DNA from: Wenzhouxiangella sp.
Lineage (GTDB): Bacteria > Pseudomonadota > Gammaproteobacteria > Xanthomonadales > Wenzhouxiangellaceae
Direction: 5' to 3'
DNA length: 7,482 nt
Assembly: GCA_007135355.1 (NCBI GenBank)
Contig: SLJA01000084.1
Location: forward strand, 1-7,482
Made by a program: the position numbers and the translations under genes
Notes under the pieces: generated by a model
What the model was told of the DNA's origin: nothing
What the model saw: the letters and a program-made list of their open reading frames with translations, nothing else
The model's database searches: none
Part shown: positions 4,932-7,482 of the stretch, one piece after another
Numbering within the stretch: position 1 is the first letter of the stretch
Layout of the letters: the number at the start of each line of letters is the position of its first letter

Positions 4932-6941
4932 TCAGGCCGAATTGCGATTCAGGTCTGCCGAGATTCCCGGCGTCCAGCGCGACTCAGCCCAGCTGGTTTT
5001 CATGTGTTCAGCGACGCGCAGCAGTTCTTCGGAGCTGACACTGGCCAGCTCGCCGTGCTCGAGCGGGTCGTAGTGGAAGATGTAGAGCCGTGAGGCAAAC
5101 TGTTCGAACGGCAGCGAGGATTCGCCATAGCGCTCGCCATGGCCGGCAGTGCTGACCACTGCGCCGTTGCCCCAGTCCTGGCCGCTGTCGTTGTTGGGGT
5201 TGTAGAAGTACACGCGCATGTCTTGCTGCGGGTCCAGCGCCACGCGCAGAATGGTGATGGCGTGCCAGCCGACAAAGCGTGCCGCGCTGTCGGTGATGGC
5301 AATGCCAGCCGGCTGCGGATGGATCAGGGGCTGGTTGCCGTTGTAGTAGGGGTGGTAACTGGCGTAGAAGTGGCGCAGGAAATTGCTGAGATCAGTGATC
5401 TGGCCGGAGGCCACATCAACATTGATCCGAAAACCGCGGCCGGACCACCAGCCGTGAAACTCCGGATTGACCCAGCGATGGGGGTCGCCTTCGCGCCCGG
5501 CGCATAGTCGGCCCATTTCGGCATAGATCCGGTCCAGGTGCGGAACCACCAGGGTGGAGACCGGGTCCAGATCCAGCGGTGCGCCGCCGGCCAGGCCAGC
5601 TGCGGTATGCCGGGACGAAATCGGCTGGCCCTCGAAATGCATGATGATTTCGTTGTCCCTGGCCGCCCAGGCGACCATCTGCAACAAATAGTCGGGGTCG
5701 TTGTAGGCCCACATGGACAGCGCGCGGGCCGATTGGCAGGTCGGGTTGTTACCCTGCCCCACGCCCAGCGGTTGGCCGAGAATGCACAATACGCCCTCAA
5801 GCAGGCGCATGGCTGGATCGACGGTCTCACCGAAGCTCAGGTTCAGCCTTTGTTGAGCCTCGCTGCAGAGCTTCAGCCCCAATTGCCGCCACAGCGCCGG
5901 CGCCAGTGGCTGCTGGTAGAGAATGCCGCGTTCCAGCATCAGGGCCAGGCCGTAAATGGCCTGTGTCGTGTGCGGTGAAACTGCCGCCGCGATCAACGCA
6001 TGCACCAGATCGCGATAACACAGCAGGCAGTCGCGGCCGGTGGAGGACAAGCCCAGCGCCTCTGCCAGTAAATGATCGCTTTGCTCGACCAGGTGTCGAA
6101 CCAGCACGGCGTGATAGCTGGACACCAGCCCGGTGTCGTGCATGGCCCGGGCGCAACCGCTGGCCTCGAGCTGCAGGGCGCCGGTGTCCATGCTGTGCAA
6201 TCGCTCAGCATAAATCTCCAGTCCCGGATCCTCACGACTGGCCTGGGTCGGGCCAAACAGGCTGCTGATCAGCCGGTCAGCACCCTGCCCGCTGGCTCCT
6301 AAGTCAATGGCCGGATTGGCCTGACAGATCGCGATCTGAGTAATCATCTGGCGAATGGCTTCGGTCTGGATCGGTCGTTGCTGCAGAATGCGCCAGATTT
6401 CCTCGATGAGCTGATCGACGATGTGCTCGAAGCCGATCCTGTCGGCGAGATATTCCAGCACCCTTTGCGCCAGCCCGGCCAGGCGACCCTGCGCCACGCG
6501 CTGGGCTTCGCTGGGCGGCGTGAATAGCAGCGTCAGGTTGGTCGCCAACACCTGGGTCAGAAAATGGTGAGCCTGTTCGGCCGAGATCTGGTTGTGCGGG
6601 TAGCTTCCTTGCGCCACCGCCAGCAGCCGAATTTCGCTGATTGCCTCGATCACCACAACATTGGCATCAGAACTGGTCAGCGAATGCCGGCTGATCGCCG
6701 GCACCAGGCTTTGCGGATTGGCCCAGTCCGAGCCGGCAAACAGACCGGCCCGCTCAAGGGCCTGGGCCCGTTCCTCGATGGCTCGGCAGCCGCCGTCGGT
6801 TAGCAGAACGCGCTTGGCCGTATCCAGCACCCGCTGCAGGCGCGCCGGCTTGGCAAACGGCAGCGCCTCATCGAGAACGGCGATGGCCTCATCCAGCCGC
6901 TCCAGCAACGGGGCGCTGACGGTCTCAGACGTAGTAATCAA
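4932..6941 (-). CDS. Large protein with a putative papain-like cysteine peptidase/amidase C-terminal domain
   Basis: A 669-residue protein that I cannot assign to a named family; no signal peptide or membrane helix is visible. Residues 12-395 are mostly helical. The C-terminal third has the order expected of a papain-fold enzyme. GQGNNPTCQSARALSMW at 395-411 has Cys402 at the start of a helix, with Gln396 just upstream as a possible oxyanion residue. GWHAITILRV at 558-567 gives His560 on a strand, and YFYNPNNDSGQDWG at 578-591 gives Asn581 or a nearby Asn/Asp followed by a G.DWG turn, as in the N-S-W-G of papains. The role is inferred from this pattern only; a transglutaminase-type acyltransferase is an alternative. 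The start is a TTG overlapping the ATP-grasp stop by 17 bases, with AGGAGG just upstream. It converges on the lipoprotein gene, 28 bases apart. Confidence 0.8.
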   Translation of the reverse strand: MITTSETVSAPLLERLDEAIAVLDEALPFAKPARLQRVLDTAKRVLLTDGGCRAIEERAQALERAGLFAGSDWANPQSLVPAISRHSLTSSDANVVVIEAISEIRLLAVAQGSYPHNQISAEQAHHFLTQVLATNLTLLFTPPSEAQRVAQGRLAGLAQRVLEYLADRIGFEHIVDQLIEEIWRILQQRPIQTEAIRQMITQIAICQANPAIDLGASGQGADRLISSLFGPTQASREDPGLEIYAERLHSMDTGALQLEASGCARAMHDTGLVSSYHAVLVRHLVEQSDHLLAEALGLSSTGRDCLLCYRDLVHALIAAAVSPHTTQAIYGLALMLERGILYQQPLAPALWRQLGLKLCSEAQQRLNLSFGETVDPAMRLLEGVLCILGQPLGVGQGNNPTCQSARALSMWAYNDPDYLLQMVAWAARDNEIIMHFEGQPISSRHTAAGLAGGAPLDLDPVSTLVVPHLDRIYAEMGRLCAGREGDPHRWVNPEFHGWWSGRGFRINVDVASGQITDLSNFLRHFYASYHPYYNGNQPLIHPQPAGIAITDSAARFVGWHAITILRVALDPQQDMRVYFYNPNNDSGQDWGNGAVVSTAGHGERYGESSLPFEQFASRLYIFHYDPLEHGELASVSSEELLRVAEHMKTSWAESRWTPGISADLNRNSA

Positions 6942-7482
6942 GCTCCTCCTGCCGCTTCAGCAGCCGGTGCATTTCTTTCGGATCGTCGCCGACAAAATAC
7001 ACCAGACCCCAATGCGTGCCAAACGCCGTGCGTTTGGTGACGGTCTCTTCCAGCGGTGCGGTCAGTTCGTGCGACTCGAAGTAATCGTGGTTTTCGGTTT
7101 CTTCAGGTATCTCCAGTCGGCTGACCACACGCAGGCGCGGATAGACGCCGAAGCAGCCGGCGTGGGCCCTGGCGTCGACCACCTCGCGCGGGAAGAAGGC
7201 TTCGATTTCCTCGTCGGTGGTTTTCGGGTCAAAGGCCAGGATCAATGCCTGGTAGGCGTTAAATCCGTAAACCCGCTCCAGCAGCTCAAAGACCTTGAAT
7301 CCGGGTGGACGGTAGGCGACTTCGCCGAAGTACATCTCACCGTCGCTGGTGACGAAATACTCCGGGTGGATGAAGCCGAACTCGATGTCGAAGGTTTTGA
7401 TCAGTTTTTCGACTTCGCGCTTGATCTGCTCGCGGTAGGTTTCCAGCTCGGGGGATGCGGGCACATAGACCGAGTAGCCCAG
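6925..7482 (-). CDS. ATP-grasp ligase, C-terminal part (5' end outside the window)
   Basis: The last 185 residues of an ATP-grasp enzyme; the frame is open through base 7482, so the start and the N-terminal nucleotide-binding lobe are outside the window. ATP-grasp enzymes join a carboxylate to an amine or thiol through an acyl phosphate. The visible part has the metal-binding core: FIHPEYFVTSDGEMYFGEVAYRPPGFK, in which Glu41 and Glu54 (counted from the edge) are the likely magnesium ligands and Arg58 the phosphate contact. The usual Asn after the second Glu (E.N.R) is Ala/Tyr here, as in some carbamoyl-phosphate-synthase-like ligases. A C-terminal lid follows, ending in GLVYFVGDDPKEMHRLLKRQEELDYYV. 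Substrates cannot be predicted. The stop lies inside the next gene, so the two are almost certainly one operon. Confidence 0.85.
   Translation of the reverse strand: MGYSVYVPASPELETYREQIKREVEKLIKTFDIEFGFIHPEYFVTSDGEMYFGEVAYRPPGFKVFELLERVYGFNAYQALILAFDPKTTDEEIEAFFPREVVDARAHAGCFGVYPRLRVVSRLEIPEETENHDYFESHELTAPLEETVTKRTAFGTHWGLVYFVGDDPKEMHRLLKRQEELDYYV
6945..6950 (-). promoter_or_regulatory. Ribosome binding site of the 669-residue protein
   Basis: AGGAGG on the minus strand lies inside the last codons of the ATP-grasp gene, three bases before the TTG at 6941. The spacing to TTG is tight; the next codon, ATT, would be at six bases but is a very rare start. No ATG is available nearby. Together with the 17-base gene overlap this points to translational coupling. 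Confidence 0.65.

Noticed and set aside
4903..4942. Inverted repeat ATTCGGC/GCCGAAT between the convergent genes, a possible bidirectional terminator
   Set aside because: Seven-base arms with a 26-base loop and no T-tract on either strand; the right arm lies in coding sequence. Too weak to call.

Overview
The window is GC-rich, densely packed bacterial chromosome. The gene content (SixA-type phosphatase, DUF1294 remnant, LEA-type lipoprotein, exported CpeT-like protein) and codon use suggest a proteobacterium, most likely a gammaproteobacterium; this is inference, as no rRNA or other phylogenetic marker is present. No tRNA, rRNA, CRISPR array, transposase or attachment site was seen.

Layout, left to right. 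(1) 1-203 is lower in GC and holds no gene I recognise. (2) 204-1758 is a two-gene plus-strand unit: a zinc metallopeptidase of the Peptidase_Mx type with a decayed N-terminal zinc ribbon, then a yeast-type (Fcy1-like) cytosine deaminase. It ends in a textbook intrinsic terminator at 1762-1800. (3) 1757-2539 is a patch of gene decay: the 3' part of a DUF1294 membrane protein gene, a small two-helix membrane ORF of uncertain status, and a class I SAM-dependent methyltransferase gene that keeps its start and its C-terminus but has lost its middle. (4) 2536-4903 is a plus-strand run of four genes: SixA-type histidine phosphatase, an unrecognised three-helix membrane protein, an exported CpeT/CpcT-family protein, and a LEA2/WHy-type lipoprotein. 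Overlapping ATGA junctions join the first pair and the last pair. (5) 4932-7482, on the minus strand and convergent with (4), holds an ATP-grasp ligase cut by the window edge and, overlapping its stop by 17 bases, a 669-residue protein. That protein is not a family I can name, but its C-terminal third shows a Cys...His...Asn layout like a papain-fold peptidase or amidase.

The best candidate for an undescribed system is region (5). A carboxylate-amine-type ATP-grasp enzyme is translationally coupled to a large protein that looks like a cysteine hydrolase or acyltransferase with a helical N-terminal half. This could be a make/break or ligate/process pair for an amide-linked product. The substrate cannot be read from the sequence. 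Region (3) is of interest as an example of gene erosion in which an intrinsic terminator lies inside former coding sequence.
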